64,000 bases of DNA, taken from NCBI GenBank assembly GCA_026396835.1, contig JAPLWA010000004.1:186001-250000 (forward strand). The letters are read 5' to 3'. The notes under the pieces were generated by a model. That model had not been told where the DNA came from. It worked only from the letters and a program-made list of their open reading frames with translations, and searched no databases. This DNA comes from Candidatus Falkowbacteria bacterium (GTDB lineage: Bacteria > Patescibacteriota > Patescibacteriia > Patescibacteriales > Patescibacteriaceae). The position numbers and the translations under genes are program-made. This document shows, one piece after another, positions 16,338-24,382 of this stretch. The stretch's first letter is position 1; each line of letters begins with the position of its first letter.

Positions 16338-17150
16338 ATGAAAACCCTCTATTTTAAGAAGCCTGGCTTTATTCTCCAGCATGGAGATTGCTTAACTATT
16401 TTAGCTAAAATGAAGCCTGAATCAGTTGATATGATTTTTGCTGATCCGCCATATAATCTCTCTAATGGAGGGTTCACTGTTCATGCTGGAAAGAGAGTAA
16501 GCGTCAATAAGGGGAATTGGGACAAGAGCAAGGGCTTTAAAGATGATTACGATTTCCACTATAAATGGCTTGAAGCATGCAAAAGAGTTTTGAAACCAAA
16601 CGGGACACTTTGGCTTAGCGGGACATATCATTCTATCTATCAATGCGGTCATGCCTTACAGTCCCTTGGCTACCATATCTTAAATGACGTGGCTTGGTTT
16701 AAGCCAAATGCCTCTCCGAACTTGAGTTGTAGATTTTTTACAGCTAGCCATGAAACTTTAATCTGGGTTAAAAAAGACAAGAAGGCAAAACATGTATTCA
16801 ATTATCAGGCTATGAAAAATGGCGAATGGCCCGAAGATCAATTAAAGAAGCCAGGGCTTCAAATGAGGTCAGTTTGGTCTATAAATACACCAAGACCATC
16901 CGAAAAAACTTTTGGTAAGCATCCAACGCAAAAATCCTTAGATTTATTAAGAAGAATAGTCCTTGCTAGCACTAAGGAGGGTGATATTATTCTAGATCCT
17001 TTTACGGGTAGCTCAACAACCGGTATAGCAGCTTATATTCATGGAAGAAAGTTTGTTGGAATTGATACAGAAAAAAAATATTTAGATTTATCTATCAAGA
17101 GGTTAAGCGAGCTTGATAAAAAACTAAATAATATTATTAATAAAAAATAA
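16338..17150 (+). CDS. DNA adenine methyltransferase, beta class (DpnA-like)
   Basis: Motif IV DPPYNLSNGG (FADPPY near residue 36) precedes the SAM motif I (DPFTGSSTTG near residue 223), the order of beta-class N6-adenine or N4-cytosine methyltransferases. The overall pattern, including KPNGTLWLSGTYHSIY and NLSCRFFTASHET, resembles the DpnA-type enzyme of GATC systems, at a matching length (270). Specificity cannot be read safely. The frame is open 16 codons upstream, but the ATG at 16338 follows the promoter and fits the family. It is followed two bases later by a candidate nuclease, making a restriction-modification operon. Confidence 0.9.
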   Translation: MKTLYFKKPGFILQHGDCLTILAKMKPESVDMIFADPPYNLSNGGFTVHAGKRVSVNKGNWDKSKGFKDDYDFHYKWLEACKRVLKPNGTLWLSGTYHSIYQCGHALQSLGYHILNDVAWFKPNASPNLSCRFFTASHETLIWVKKDKKAKHVFNYQAMKNGEWPEDQLKKPGLQMRSVWSINTPRPSEKTFGKHPTQKSLDLLRRIVLASTKEGDIILDPFTGSSTTGIAAYIHGRKFVGIDTEKKYLDLSIKRLSELDKKLNNIINKK

Positions 17151-17151
17151 T

Positions 17152-17673
17152 ATGAAAGATAAAGGTATTGGAGGCGGCAACACAATAACTGGATTAAATT
17201 TTGAAAAAGAAAGAGATATATTAGAAATTCTCAAGAAACAGAATGGTTATACTGTTAAGGGTAATACTATATTTTATAAAGGCGAGGAAGTTGCAAAAAG
17301 TTATAGAAAAAATGCTCTTTATGTATATTTGCACTCCAGAGGCATTGATTATAAAAAACATCTTTCCAAAAAGCTACTTCCAGATGAAGCGCTATATGTA
17401 ATCGTGAATAATACTTTATTTATTATTGAGATGAAATTTCAAAAAGTCGCTGGCTCGGTTGATGAAAAATTGCAGACATGCGATTTTAAAAGAAAACAAT
17501 ATGCTAAATTAATGGCGCCGCTTAATATTGAAGTGGAGTATATTTATATATTAAGTGATTGGTTTAGGCACCAAGCATACAAAGATGTTCTAGATTATAT
17601 AATATCAGTCGGTTGTCAGCATTATTTTAATTATTTGCCTCTGCAAAAATTAGGTTTACCAGTGCCAAAATAA
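17152..17673 (+). CDS. Candidate type II restriction endonuclease (PD-(D/E)xK fold)
   Basis: 173 residues. The core reads LLPDEALYVIVNNTLFIIEMKFQ, which fits the PD...(D/E)xK nuclease motif (Asp of PD, then Glu-x-Lys of EMK), followed by VAGSVDEKLQTCDFKRKQY. It begins with a glycine-rich GIGGGNTITGLNFE. One base separates it from the methyltransferase stop, so the two are translated together; this context is the main reason for calling it a restriction enzyme. The recognition sequence is unknown. Confidence 0.78.
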   Translation: MKDKGIGGGNTITGLNFEKERDILEILKKQNGYTVKGNTIFYKGEEVAKSYRKNALYVYLHSRGIDYKKHLSKKLLPDEALYVIVNNTLFIIEMKFQKVAGSVDEKLQTCDFKRKQYAKLMAPLNIEVEYIYILSDWFRHQAYKDVLDYIISVGCQHYFNYLPLQKLGLPVPK

Positions 17674-17697
17674 TTAATTAACTTTTTACTTCCGCTC

Positions 17698-17732
17698 CGG
17701 CAGAATCTCCCCGTAGGGGATTCTGCCGTTTT
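17698..17732 (+). terminator. Terminator after the restriction gene
   Basis: CGGCAGAATC and GATTCTGCCG (17698-17707 and 17719-17728) extend into CCCC/GGGG at the tip with one bulge; GTTTTG follows. Strong hairpin, short U-run. Confidence 0.75.
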
Positions 17733-17737
17733 GTCTG

Positions 17738-17811
17738 ACCTCACCCCCAGCCCCTCTCCATCCGCCGAATCGGCGGACAGAGAGGGGTGACTGGTATTCA
17801 CGTGAAAATTG
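17738..17811. repeat. Half copy of the C-rich hairpin repeat
   Basis: A C-rich end (CCTCACCCCCAGCCCCTCTCC), a perfect inner palindrome TCCGCCGAATCGGCGGA at 17761-17777, then GAGAGGGGTGAC and the word GGTATTCACGTGAAAATT also found at 11070-11092. No matching right end is seen before the next gene, so this looks like a solo end of the family at 11010 and 59210. Confidence 0.6.
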
Positions 17812-17887
17812 ATAGAGAAAAACGAGTTGTTATCAATTTTGATTTTTGCTATTATATTGTTCTAACTCATCTAATTGTTCTAATTAT

Positions 17888-18031
17888 ATGACTGAACAAA
17901 AATATAAGTTTATTGATGATAAACTTGTAAAGTTTGCCTTAAATTATGATCAGTTCATTAAGGATAATTTTAAAGAAATATTTGAACGACTAGACAAGAT
18001 TGAAAAAGAACTAAAATTAAAAGATAAGTAA
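17888..18031 (+). CDS. Small coiled-coil protein of unknown function
   Basis: 47 residues from the ATG at 17888, preceded by a duplicated TTGTTCTAA word. The C-terminal two thirds (DQFIKDNFKEIFERLDKIEKELKLK) has heptad spacing of Leu, Ile and Phe and should form a short coiled coil. The frame is open 14 codons further upstream but that part is Cys/Asn/Ser-rich and unlikely. No family is recognised. A terminator at 18100 follows. Confidence 0.5.
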   Translation: MTEQKYKFIDDKLVKFALNYDQFIKDNFKEIFERLDKIEKELKLKDK

Positions 18032-18054
18032 AAATCATATTATAAATGACCGAA

Positions 18055-18083
18055 TAGACAAATTTTTAATTTTTTTATACAAT
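18055..18083 (+). promoter_or_regulatory. Possible promoter of the DUF3800 gene
   Basis: TAGACA (18055-18060), 17 bases, TACAAT (18078-18083). If used, the transcript would begin near 18090 and carry the 18100-18127 hairpin in its leader. Confidence 0.4.
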
Positions 18084-18099
18084 ATAATCTCAACCCAAT

Positions 18100-18133
18100 A
18101 AACCCCTCTATATATTTAGGGGGTTTTATTTTT
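18100..18133 (+). terminator. Terminator or leader hairpin upstream of the DUF3800 gene
   Basis: AAACCCCT (18100-18107) pairs with AGGGGGTTT (18118-18126), followed by TTATTTTT. It can end transcription of the small upstream gene; it also lies between a candidate promoter and the next start. Confidence 0.7.
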
Positions 18134-18146
18134 GTATAGATATTTT

Positions 18147-18776
18147 ATGACTTACATATTTATGGACGAGAGCGGCGATATGGGATTTAGTGATAAATCA
18201 AGTAAATGGTTTTTATTTACTCTCGCGATTATTGGTAATGATAAGGCAATGGAAAAAGTAATTAAGAAAGTTTGGAAGACTATTCACAAAAAGCACAAGC
18301 ATCTAGGAGAGTTGCATGCTTCTAATGAAAAAGTCGAAACTATTTTAAAGACACTTCGATTGCTGTCGGAAATAGATGATCTAAAAATAGTTACGATTAT
18401 TCTAAATAAAAAGAAGGTCTATTTAGATTTGCAGGAACAGAAGAATTATTTATATAACTATACTGCAAACATAGTTCTTGACCGTTTGATAAATACTAAT
18501 ATATTAGATAAAAACGAACACATATCATTAATAGTTGATAGAAAAGATACTAAGAAGAATCTTAGAGAAAACTTCATCTCTTACATAACTAAAGCTATGT
18601 ATAGACGCGATCATAAAAAATTTAAAATGACTCTCATCTCTTCTCATGATAATAAGTGTTTACAGGCGGTTGATTTTATTTCTTGGGCAATCTTTAGAAA
18701 ATATGAGAGAGGTGACTTTGAGTTTTATGAAGTTATAAAAAATAAAATAATAGACGAAAAGCTATTATTCCCATAA
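18147..18776 (+). CDS. DUF3800 domain protein
   Basis: Begins MTYIFMDESGDMGF, whose acidic DESGD is the hallmark of DUF3800, and ends with the second family block LQAVDFISWAIFRKYE. The family has an RNase H-like fold with conserved acidic residues and is often found next to defence genes or structured RNAs; its reaction is not settled. The ATG at 18147 is chosen over a TTG five codons upstream. It sits directly downstream of the restriction-modification pair, suggesting a small defence patch. Confidence 0.85.
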   Translation: MTYIFMDESGDMGFSDKSSKWFLFTLAIIGNDKAMEKVIKKVWKTIHKKHKHLGELHASNEKVETILKTLRLLSEIDDLKIVTIILNKKKVYLDLQEQKNYLYNYTANIVLDRLINTNILDKNEHISLIVDRKDTKKNLRENFISYITKAMYRRDHKKFKMTLISSHDNKCLQAVDFISWAIFRKYERGDFEFYEVIKNKIIDEKLLFP

Positions 18777-18785
18777 AAAAAAGAA

Positions 18786-18834
18786 AGCCCCTTGCTTTAA
18801 CGGGTTGCCATCCGGTAACCCAACGCAAGTGGTC
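18786..18834 (-). ncRNA. Two-stem RNA-like hairpin, possibly a minus-oriented terminator
   Basis: An inner stem GGGTTGCC/GGTAACCC (18802-18809 and 18814-18821) with a four-base loop sits inside an outer stem CCCCTTGC/GCAAGTGG (18788-18795 and 18825-18832, one mismatch) with an internal loop between them. The elaborate shape exceeds a simple terminator. An A-run at 18777-18786 would give a U-run on the minus strand, so it could end transcripts arriving from the right, although no minus-strand gene is seen there. Confidence 0.45.
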
Positions 18835-18954
18835 TTATTTCTTATGTTTGAATAATATCATATAGTATTTTTAAAAGCAATATGCATTTTTTGCACATTG
18901 CTTTTAGTGTATATTTATCCCCATATTTCCCTTATATTTTGCTCTAAAATAGGG

Positions 18955-18960
18955 TATAAT
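18955..18960 (+). promoter_or_regulatory. -10 box giving a leaderless recO transcript
   Basis: TATAAT ends six bases before the recO ATG, so transcription should start at or next to the start codon. No clear -35 is visible (TTATAT at the right spacing). Confidence 0.5.
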
Positions 18961-18966
18961 AAGACC

Positions 18967-19560
18967 ATGCCGCAAACAATATCTACGCCGGCCATATGTT
19001 TAGCTTGCCGGCCATGGAAAGAGCAAGATTTAATGGTGGATGTTTACACACTGGAGCAGGGGAAAGTCCGGCTTTTGGTGCGTGGTGGCAGGCGTTTAGC
19101 CTCAAAACTAGCCGCTCATCTTGAACCTCTGACTTTGCTAGAATTAATGGTTATTTCTGGTAAAGGCATGTCTTCGGCAGCCGCGGCCTCGAGCCGTAAC
19201 TGCTATCCTTCCTTAAAAGGCGATTATGATAAGATTGCGGCCGCTGGTTTTGCGATTTATCACTTTAATCGTTTAACCGAAGAAGGTGTAAAAGATGAAA
19301 AGATATTTCATTTATTGTCTGACTTTTTTGCTTTATTAAACGAGGCTAAAGCTGAGGCTGAATGGTATCACTGGTTTGCAAAAATTTTCTTAATGCTAGC
19401 TTTGGAAAGATTAGGTTATGGACCCGAGGCGCATAAGGATTTTAAGATTGAGCCATCGCTCTATACCATGGCTAGTCAAAGTTTAGATCGTAAAAAATTT
19501 AAAGAAATGAATCGCTGGCTGGATAAATTATTACCAGTCGCTATTGCCAATGCTTTATGA
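18967..19560 (+). CDS. recO: DNA repair protein RecO
   Basis: RecO acts in the RecFOR pathway, loading RecA on SSB-covered DNA. The N-terminal OB fold is visible (PAICLACRPWKEQDLMVDVYTLEQGKVRLLVRGGRR), followed by HLEPLTLLELMV and a helical C-terminal part. At 197 residues it is shorter than the ~240 of other bacteria and lacks an obvious zinc-finger. The ATG at 18967 is chosen because it gives the family N-terminus; a longer frame exists from 18898. Its stop overlaps the aspS start by four bases. Confidence 0.85.
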   Translation: MPQTISTPAICLACRPWKEQDLMVDVYTLEQGKVRLLVRGGRRLASKLAAHLEPLTLLELMVISGKGMSSAAAASSRNCYPSLKGDYDKIAAAGFAIYHFNRLTEEGVKDEKIFHLLSDFFALLNEAKAEAEWYHWFAKIFLMLALERLGYGPEAHKDFKIEPSLYTMASQSLDRKKFKEMNRWLDKLLPVAIANAL

Positions 19561-21344
19561 TGAGAACACACACATGTGGCGAACTTCGCCGCTCAAACAA
19601 CGGAGAGAAAGTTAAACTTAGTGGTTGGGTGCATAGTCGCCGTGACTTAGGTGGCGTTATTTTTGTTGACTTGCGTGATCGTTATGGTCTAACGCAATTA
19701 GTTTTTAATCCTGACTTTTTTCCTAAAGCTACTAAATTGGCTACCAGTTTAAGGCATGAATTTGTTATTACGATTGATGGCGAAGTTAAAGCTCGTCCTG
19801 ATGAAATGGTTAATAAAGACTTAGCCACAGGTGAAGTTGAAATTTTAGTTAATGAATTAGAAATTTTAACAACCAGCGAAGTTCTACCTTTTGAAATAAA
19901 TAACGAGGCCATGGCGGCGGCGACTAACGAGCCATTACGTTTAGAATATCGTTTCCTTGACCTAAGACGCGCCAAGTTGCAAACCATGCTTAAAACTAAG
20001 GATGAATTTTTTACATATTTGAGAGAGTATTTCCATAAGCATGATTTTGTTGAAGTCCAAACGCCAATTTTAGCAAACTCCTCACCTGAAGGCGCGCGCG
20101 ACTTTTTAATTCCGTCTCGACTTTATCCTGGTAAGTTTTATGCTTTGCCACAAGCTCCGCAACAGTTTAAGCAATTGTTAATGGTTGGTGGCATGGATAG
20201 ATATTTCCAAATCGCGCCTTGCTTTAGAGATGAAGACACTAGACTTGATCGTCACTACGGAGAATTTTATCAACTCGACATGGAAATGAGTTTTGCCGGA
20301 CAAGAAGATGTTTTTGCTATCATGGAACCTTTAATGAAAGAAGTTACCAAAAAGTTTTCCAACAAAACAATTATGACTTTAGGTCATGACGGAGAATTTG
20401 TTCGTCTTGCCTGGCGCGAAGCAATTGAAAAATACGGAACAGATAAACCTGACTTACGTTACGGTTTAGAAATAAAAAATATTTCTGAAGTCTGTAAAGA
20501 TTCTGGTTTCCCAATTTTTGAAGAAGTTTTAGCTAATGGCGGCATTGTTAGCGCGCTTTGTATTGACGAGGCTGAAGGCTTTAGTCGCAAAGTAACTGAC
20601 GAATTAAAGGCTCTAGCAGAACGCAAAAAGATAAAAGCCTTTGCAACTTTGAATGTTGAAGCTGATGGTACTGTTAAAAGTTCATTGTCTAAGTTTATTA
20701 GTAATGAACATTTGGCTAAAATTGCGGCTAATATTAGAGCAAAAGCCAATAGTTTAGTTATAATGGTGGCAGGGGATTGGCGCGAAGCATCAGAAGCGCT
20801 TGGTTTAATTCGCGTTGATATTGCTAATCGTTTGAATTTAGCTGATAAAAGCAAAGCAGCTTTTTGTTGGATTACTGATTTTCCAATGTATGAATATTCA
20901 GAAATTAAACCAGGTGTAATTGATTTTGGTCATAATCCATTTTCAATGCCACAGGGTGGAGAAGCCGCTTTGAAAAATAAACATCCTCTAGAAATTTTAG
21001 CTTACCAATACGATTTAGTTTTGAATGGTTTTGAAATTTCTTCTGGCGGAGTTAGAAATCATCAACCAGAATTATTGTATAAAGTTTTTGAGATTGCTGG
21101 TTATAGAAAAGAAGAAGTTGATCGTCGCTTTGGCGCGATGATCAAGGCTTTTAAGTTTGGTGCTCCACCACATGCCGGAAATGCTCCTGGCGTTGATCGT
21201 ATCTTAATGGTTTTGAATGATTGGGAATCAATTCGCGATATTTATGCTTTCCCTAAAGATGGACAAGGTAGAGATTTATTAATGAGCAGCCCAAGTGAGG
21301 TTGATGAATCACAGTTAAAAGATTTGGGAATTAAATTAAAATAA
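19557..21344 (+). CDS. aspS: Aspartyl-tRNA synthetase, bacterial type
   Basis: Class II synthetase of 595 residues. The N-terminal anticodon-binding OB fold (GWVHSRRDLGGVIFVDLRDRYG), motif 2 around RDEDTRLDRHYGEFYQLD, the bacterial GAD insertion (~residues 290-420) and motif 3 (GAPPHAGNAPGVDRILM near residue 540) are present. It charges tRNA-Asp, and possibly tRNA-Asn if no asparaginyl enzyme exists. ATG at 19557 overlaps the recO stop as ATGA, so the two are co-translated; a second ATG is the next codon. Confidence 0.97.
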   Translation: MMRTHTCGELRRSNNGEKVKLSGWVHSRRDLGGVIFVDLRDRYGLTQLVFNPDFFPKATKLATSLRHEFVITIDGEVKARPDEMVNKDLATGEVEILVNELEILTTSEVLPFEINNEAMAAATNEPLRLEYRFLDLRRAKLQTMLKTKDEFFTYLREYFHKHDFVEVQTPILANSSPEGARDFLIPSRLYPGKFYALPQAPQQFKQLLMVGGMDRYFQIAPCFRDEDTRLDRHYGEFYQLDMEMSFAGQEDVFAIMEPLMKEVTKKFSNKTIMTLGHDGEFVRLAWREAIEKYGTDKPDLRYGLEIKNISEVCKDSGFPIFEEVLANGGIVSALCIDEAEGFSRKVTDELKALAERKKIKAFATLNVEADGTVKSSLSKFISNEHLAKIAANIRAKANSLVIMVAGDWREASEALGLIRVDIANRLNLADKSKAAFCWITDFPMYEYSEIKPGVIDFGHNPFSMPQGGEAALKNKHPLEILAYQYDLVLNGFEISSGGVRNHQPELLYKVFEIAGYRKEEVDRRFGAMIKAFKFGAPPHAGNAPGVDRILMVLNDWESIRDIYAFPKDGQGRDLLMSSPSEVDESQLKDLGIKLK

Positions 21345-21478
21345 ATAAGTAAAATTTTATAATTTTTAATTTTGTAATTTTATAATTAATGCTCAAATTT
21401 TTAATTTCCAAACTAAAAATTAAAGCATTTAAAAATTAACTAAAAAATTAAAAACTAAAAACTATAAAATTAATAATA
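21345..21478. repeat. AT-rich inverted repeat, copy 2
   Basis: Same word set as at 11876-11994 (TTTTATAATTTTTAATTTTGTAATTTT on one side, AAAACTATAAAATTAA on the other). The halves are near inverse complements around 21390-21420. No gene or promoter stands out. Confidence 0.55.
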
Positions 21479-21480
21479 TT

Positions 21481-22440
21481 ATGAAAAACAATAACGCGAA
21501 GTACGCTTTTCTCTACATGTTCTCGTTAGTCGCTCTTTTGTTTGTGGCTTTAGGAACTGGTCAAGTTATTTTTCAAGCCATTAACAAGTTTATTACTGAT
21601 GTAGCTTTGCCATACAACAGTGATTTTAATTCTGATCTTTTGAAAATGGCAATTTCAGCTTTGATAATTTCGATTCCAGTTTATTATTTAGTCATGCGCT
21701 ATTTGAGTAAGAGTTTAGTTAAAGGCGAACTAGATAAAGAATCAGCTATTCGACGTTGGTTAATTTATTTTATTTTATTTGTTTCCTCAGTCGTAATGAT
21801 AATTTGGTTGATTACAGTTATTAGTAGTTTCTTAAATGGTGAATTAACAACTAAGTCAATTTTGAAAGCTGTTACTGCTATGTTGATTTCTGGTATAATT
21901 TTTGCCTATTATTTTTACGATGTTAAGCGCGATGAAATTAAGGCTAAAGATGTCGTAGTCAGAATTTTCTTGATTGCAACTTTAGTTTTAACCATCGGCA
22001 GTTTAATTGGTAGCTTCTTCTTTGTGGAAACACCAAATCAAGCTCGGGCTCGTAAACACGATGAACAAGTTTTAAGTCAGTTCACTGAATTAGATGGCGC
22101 TTTTAATACTTACTACACTAAGTACAATAAGTTGCCTGATAATTTAGCCGCTGGTTTATCTGAAACTCCATATTTGAGCGCTGATAAATATAAAGACCCA
22201 AGCAGCAACAAGCCTTATGAATATAAGAAAACAGGCAATGATTCTTATGAATTATGTGCTGATTTCCAAACTGACAATAAGGACGTTAAGGATCAAGCGA
22301 CTTATGTTTACGCTGATCGTTGGCCACACGGCACTGGTTACCAATGTATTAAACAAAAGGCTTTAAACTTTGATAAACAAGGCAACGGAACTGTCCCAAT
22401 TGGTAATTTACCAGCTGACAGAGTTCAAACTACTAACTAA
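21481..22440 (+). CDS. Membrane protein with DUF5671-like helices and a pseudopilin-like domain
   Basis: 319 residues. Five membrane helices (residues ~8-35, 58-72, 90-115, 125-147, 160-185) are followed by an extracytoplasmic domain that reads DEQVLSQFTELDGAFNTYYTKYNKLPDNLAA, the pattern seen after the N-terminal helix in type II secretion pseudopilins, and a Cys pair (YELCAD, GYQC). The helical part resembles DUF5671, common in CPR genomes. No function can be given; an envelope role is likely. It is the first gene of a run with ybaK-like, scpA and scpB. Confidence 0.65.
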   Translation: MKNNNAKYAFLYMFSLVALLFVALGTGQVIFQAINKFITDVALPYNSDFNSDLLKMAISALIISIPVYYLVMRYLSKSLVKGELDKESAIRRWLIYFILFVSSVVMIIWLITVISSFLNGELTTKSILKAVTAMLISGIIFAYYFYDVKRDEIKAKDVVVRIFLIATLVLTIGSLIGSFFFVETPNQARARKHDEQVLSQFTELDGAFNTYYTKYNKLPDNLAAGLSETPYLSADKYKDPSSNKPYEYKKTGNDSYELCADFQTDNKDVKDQATYVYADRWPHGTGYQCIKQKALNFDKQGNGTVPIGNLPADRVQTTN

Positions 22441-22444
22441 ATAT

Positions 22445-23071
22445 ATGAAAAAGAATCAACCTCAATCAATTCCTGCTAAGTTATTAAACTTACTTGATAC
22501 CTCAGATTTTAATTATAAAGTTTTGACTCATCGTACAGTTTTTACAGCTTTTGACATGGCTTCTACTTTAAAGCGTAAATTAGAACATATTGCCAAAGCT
22601 TTACTTGTCATGGGCGGTAATTTTCCAGTCATTGTTATTATGCCAGCTCATGCTCGACTTGATGAGAAAAAAATTAGTAAAATTTTGAAAGATAATTTTG
22701 ACGTTAAAGCAAATGCCAAAATTCCTAAAGAAAAAGTTGCGCAAAGCGTAATTAAAGAAAGCAAACGCCCTGTTAGCGCTTTTGGTTCTTTGTATAAATT
22801 ACCAGTTATTATTGACAAGGGTTTAATCACAAATCATTTAATTGTTTTTCCAGCTGCTAGTTTTAATAATTCCGTCGAGATGATGGTTAAAGATTTTGTT
22901 AAGTTGGAAAAAGCTGTCGTAGCTTCTTTTGCACAAGCTAATAAAATTAAACCACAAAAGCCACAAAAGAAAGTCCTTAAGAAAGTTAAGAAGTCGGTAA
23001 AAAAAGTAGCTAAGAAGAAAGTAGTAAAGAAAGTTACAAAGAAAAAAGTCGTCGGCAAAAAGAAGCGCTAA
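22445..23071 (+). CDS. YbaK-type tRNA editing domain with histone-like Lys-rich tail
   Basis: Residues ~10-150 fit the YbaK/ProX deacylase domain (FNYKVLTHRTVFTAFDMAST near the start, VPFPAAS-like LIVFPAASFN later), which hydrolyses mischarged aminoacyl-tRNA. The last ~40 residues are nearly all Lys and Val in KKVVKKVTKKKV-like repeats, as in histone H1-like proteins, and could bind RNA or DNA. The ATG at 22445 is chosen; the open frame upstream lies in the preceding gene. Catalytic residues were not verified. Confidence 0.7.
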   Translation: MKKNQPQSIPAKLLNLLDTSDFNYKVLTHRTVFTAFDMASTLKRKLEHIAKALLVMGGNFPVIVIMPAHARLDEKKISKILKDNFDVKANAKIPKEKVAQSVIKESKRPVSAFGSLYKLPVIIDKGLITNHLIVFPAASFNNSVEMMVKDFVKLEKAVVASFAQANKIKPQKPQKKVLKKVKKSVKKVAKKKVVKKVTKKKVVGKKKR

Positions 23072-23077
23072 AATTTC

Positions 23078-23806
23078 ATGCTTGATTTTAAACTAGAACA
23101 ATTTGAAGGCCCCTTAGCTTTATTAGTTAAACTGATTGATAAAGCCGAGCTTGATATTACGCAATTAAGTTTAGCCACGGTGGCTGATCAATATATTGCT
23201 TATCTTCGTACCATGACTGATTTAGATCCAGAAGAAATGGCTGACTTTTTAGTCGTGGCTTCACGTTTGTTATTGATTAAATCAAAAGCCTTATTACCAT
23301 ACTTATTGCCTGAAGAAGAACAAGCGATTGATGAATTTGAACATCAGCTACGCATGTATAAAGAATTTTTAGAAGCTTCCAAAGGAATCGAAAAAATGGT
23401 GGCTGGTAAAAAGTTTATGTTTGTTCGCGAATTCAATCGCAAAGCCATGATTGCTAATTTACAAATTTTTGCTCCACCATCTAACTTAGATGGCGCGATT
23501 ATGTTTAGCATCATGAGTGAAGTGCTTAAACGAGTTGAAGAAGTCATTGTAGAGCCTTTAGAAGAGGCGACCTTGGTTGCAAAGATCAATATTGAAGATA
23601 AGATTAAGTTTATTGAAAGTACAATTTTTGGCAAAATTCGCTCACGTTTTAGCGAGTTAATTAGCAAAGCAACTTCTAAAGTAGAAGTTATTGTTAGCTT
23701 CTTGGCTATGTTAGAATTGATGAAACAGCGCAGTATTAGCGCTGATCAAAGTGAGTTGTTTGCTGAAATTGATATTTTCCGTTTGGAATTAGAAAAAGAA
23801 ATTTAA
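23078..23806 (+). CDS. scpA: Segregation and condensation protein A (kleisin)
   Basis: Begins MLDFKLEQFEGPLALLVKLIDKAELDI, the ScpA signature (FEGPLxLLLxLI), with the C-terminal winged-helix part at ~180-240. ScpA bridges SMC heads and binds ScpB in the condensin complex. 242 residues, normal. It lies six bases after the ybaK-like gene and 12 before scpB, an operon typical of Gram-positive and CPR genomes. smc itself is not in the window. Confidence 0.94.
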   Translation: MLDFKLEQFEGPLALLVKLIDKAELDITQLSLATVADQYIAYLRTMTDLDPEEMADFLVVASRLLLIKSKALLPYLLPEEEQAIDEFEHQLRMYKEFLEASKGIEKMVAGKKFMFVREFNRKAMIANLQIFAPPSNLDGAIMFSIMSEVLKRVEEVIVEPLEEATLVAKINIEDKIKFIESTIFGKIRSRFSELISKATSKVEVIVSFLAMLELMKQRSISADQSELFAEIDIFRLELEKEI

Positions 23807-23818
23807 TTGTTAATATTT

Positions 23819-24364
23819 ATGAAATCATCTTTAGAATCATTATTGTTCGTTGCTGCTAAACCGCTTAAGGTAAAAGATTTAGCTGACCTAGTAAAAAAAT
23901 CAGTTGAAGAGGTTACTAAAGCTTTGGATGAGTTAGCTTTAGAATATGAAACTACTAAGCGCGGTATGGAAATCATTAAACAAGGTTCGACTTATCAAAT
24001 GGTAACAGCGCCGTCTGAAGCGGCTTTGATAAAGGAATTTGTTAAAGACGAAACCATGGGTGAATTAAGTAAGCCGAGCGTAGAAGCGCTAACTATTATT
24101 GCTTATCGTGGACCAATTTCTAAAACTGATTTAGATCGTATTCGCGGCGTCAATTGCGCTTTGATTTTAAGAAATCTTTTATTGCATGGCTTAATCGAAG
24201 CTAAAGTTGATAAGAAAAAAGATGAAACTTATTATACTGTTACCCTAGATTTTGTTCGTTTCTTAGGCATAAAAGATATTGCTGATTTACCTGACTATGC
24301 TCGTTTATCAGTCGATGATTCTTTAGACAGAATGTTAGCTACGCCTGAAGTAATTGCTAACTAA
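23819..24364 (+). CDS. scpB: Segregation and condensation protein B
   Basis: 181 residues with two winged-helix domains: SLESLLFVAAKPLKVKDLADL at the N-terminus and the family block SKPSVEALTIIAYRGPISKTDLDRIRGV near residue 85-112. Partner of ScpA in the SMC complex. The ATG at 23819 is preferred over a TTG four codons upstream because it gives the family N-terminus. Confidence 0.94.
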   Translation: MKSSLESLLFVAAKPLKVKDLADLVKKSVEEVTKALDELALEYETTKRGMEIIKQGSTYQMVTAPSEAALIKEFVKDETMGELSKPSVEALTIIAYRGPISKTDLDRIRGVNCALILRNLLLHGLIEAKVDKKKDETYYTVTLDFVRFLGIKDIADLPDYARLSVDDSLDRMLATPEVIAN

Positions 24365-24382
24365 ACAAAATAATTATTTTCA

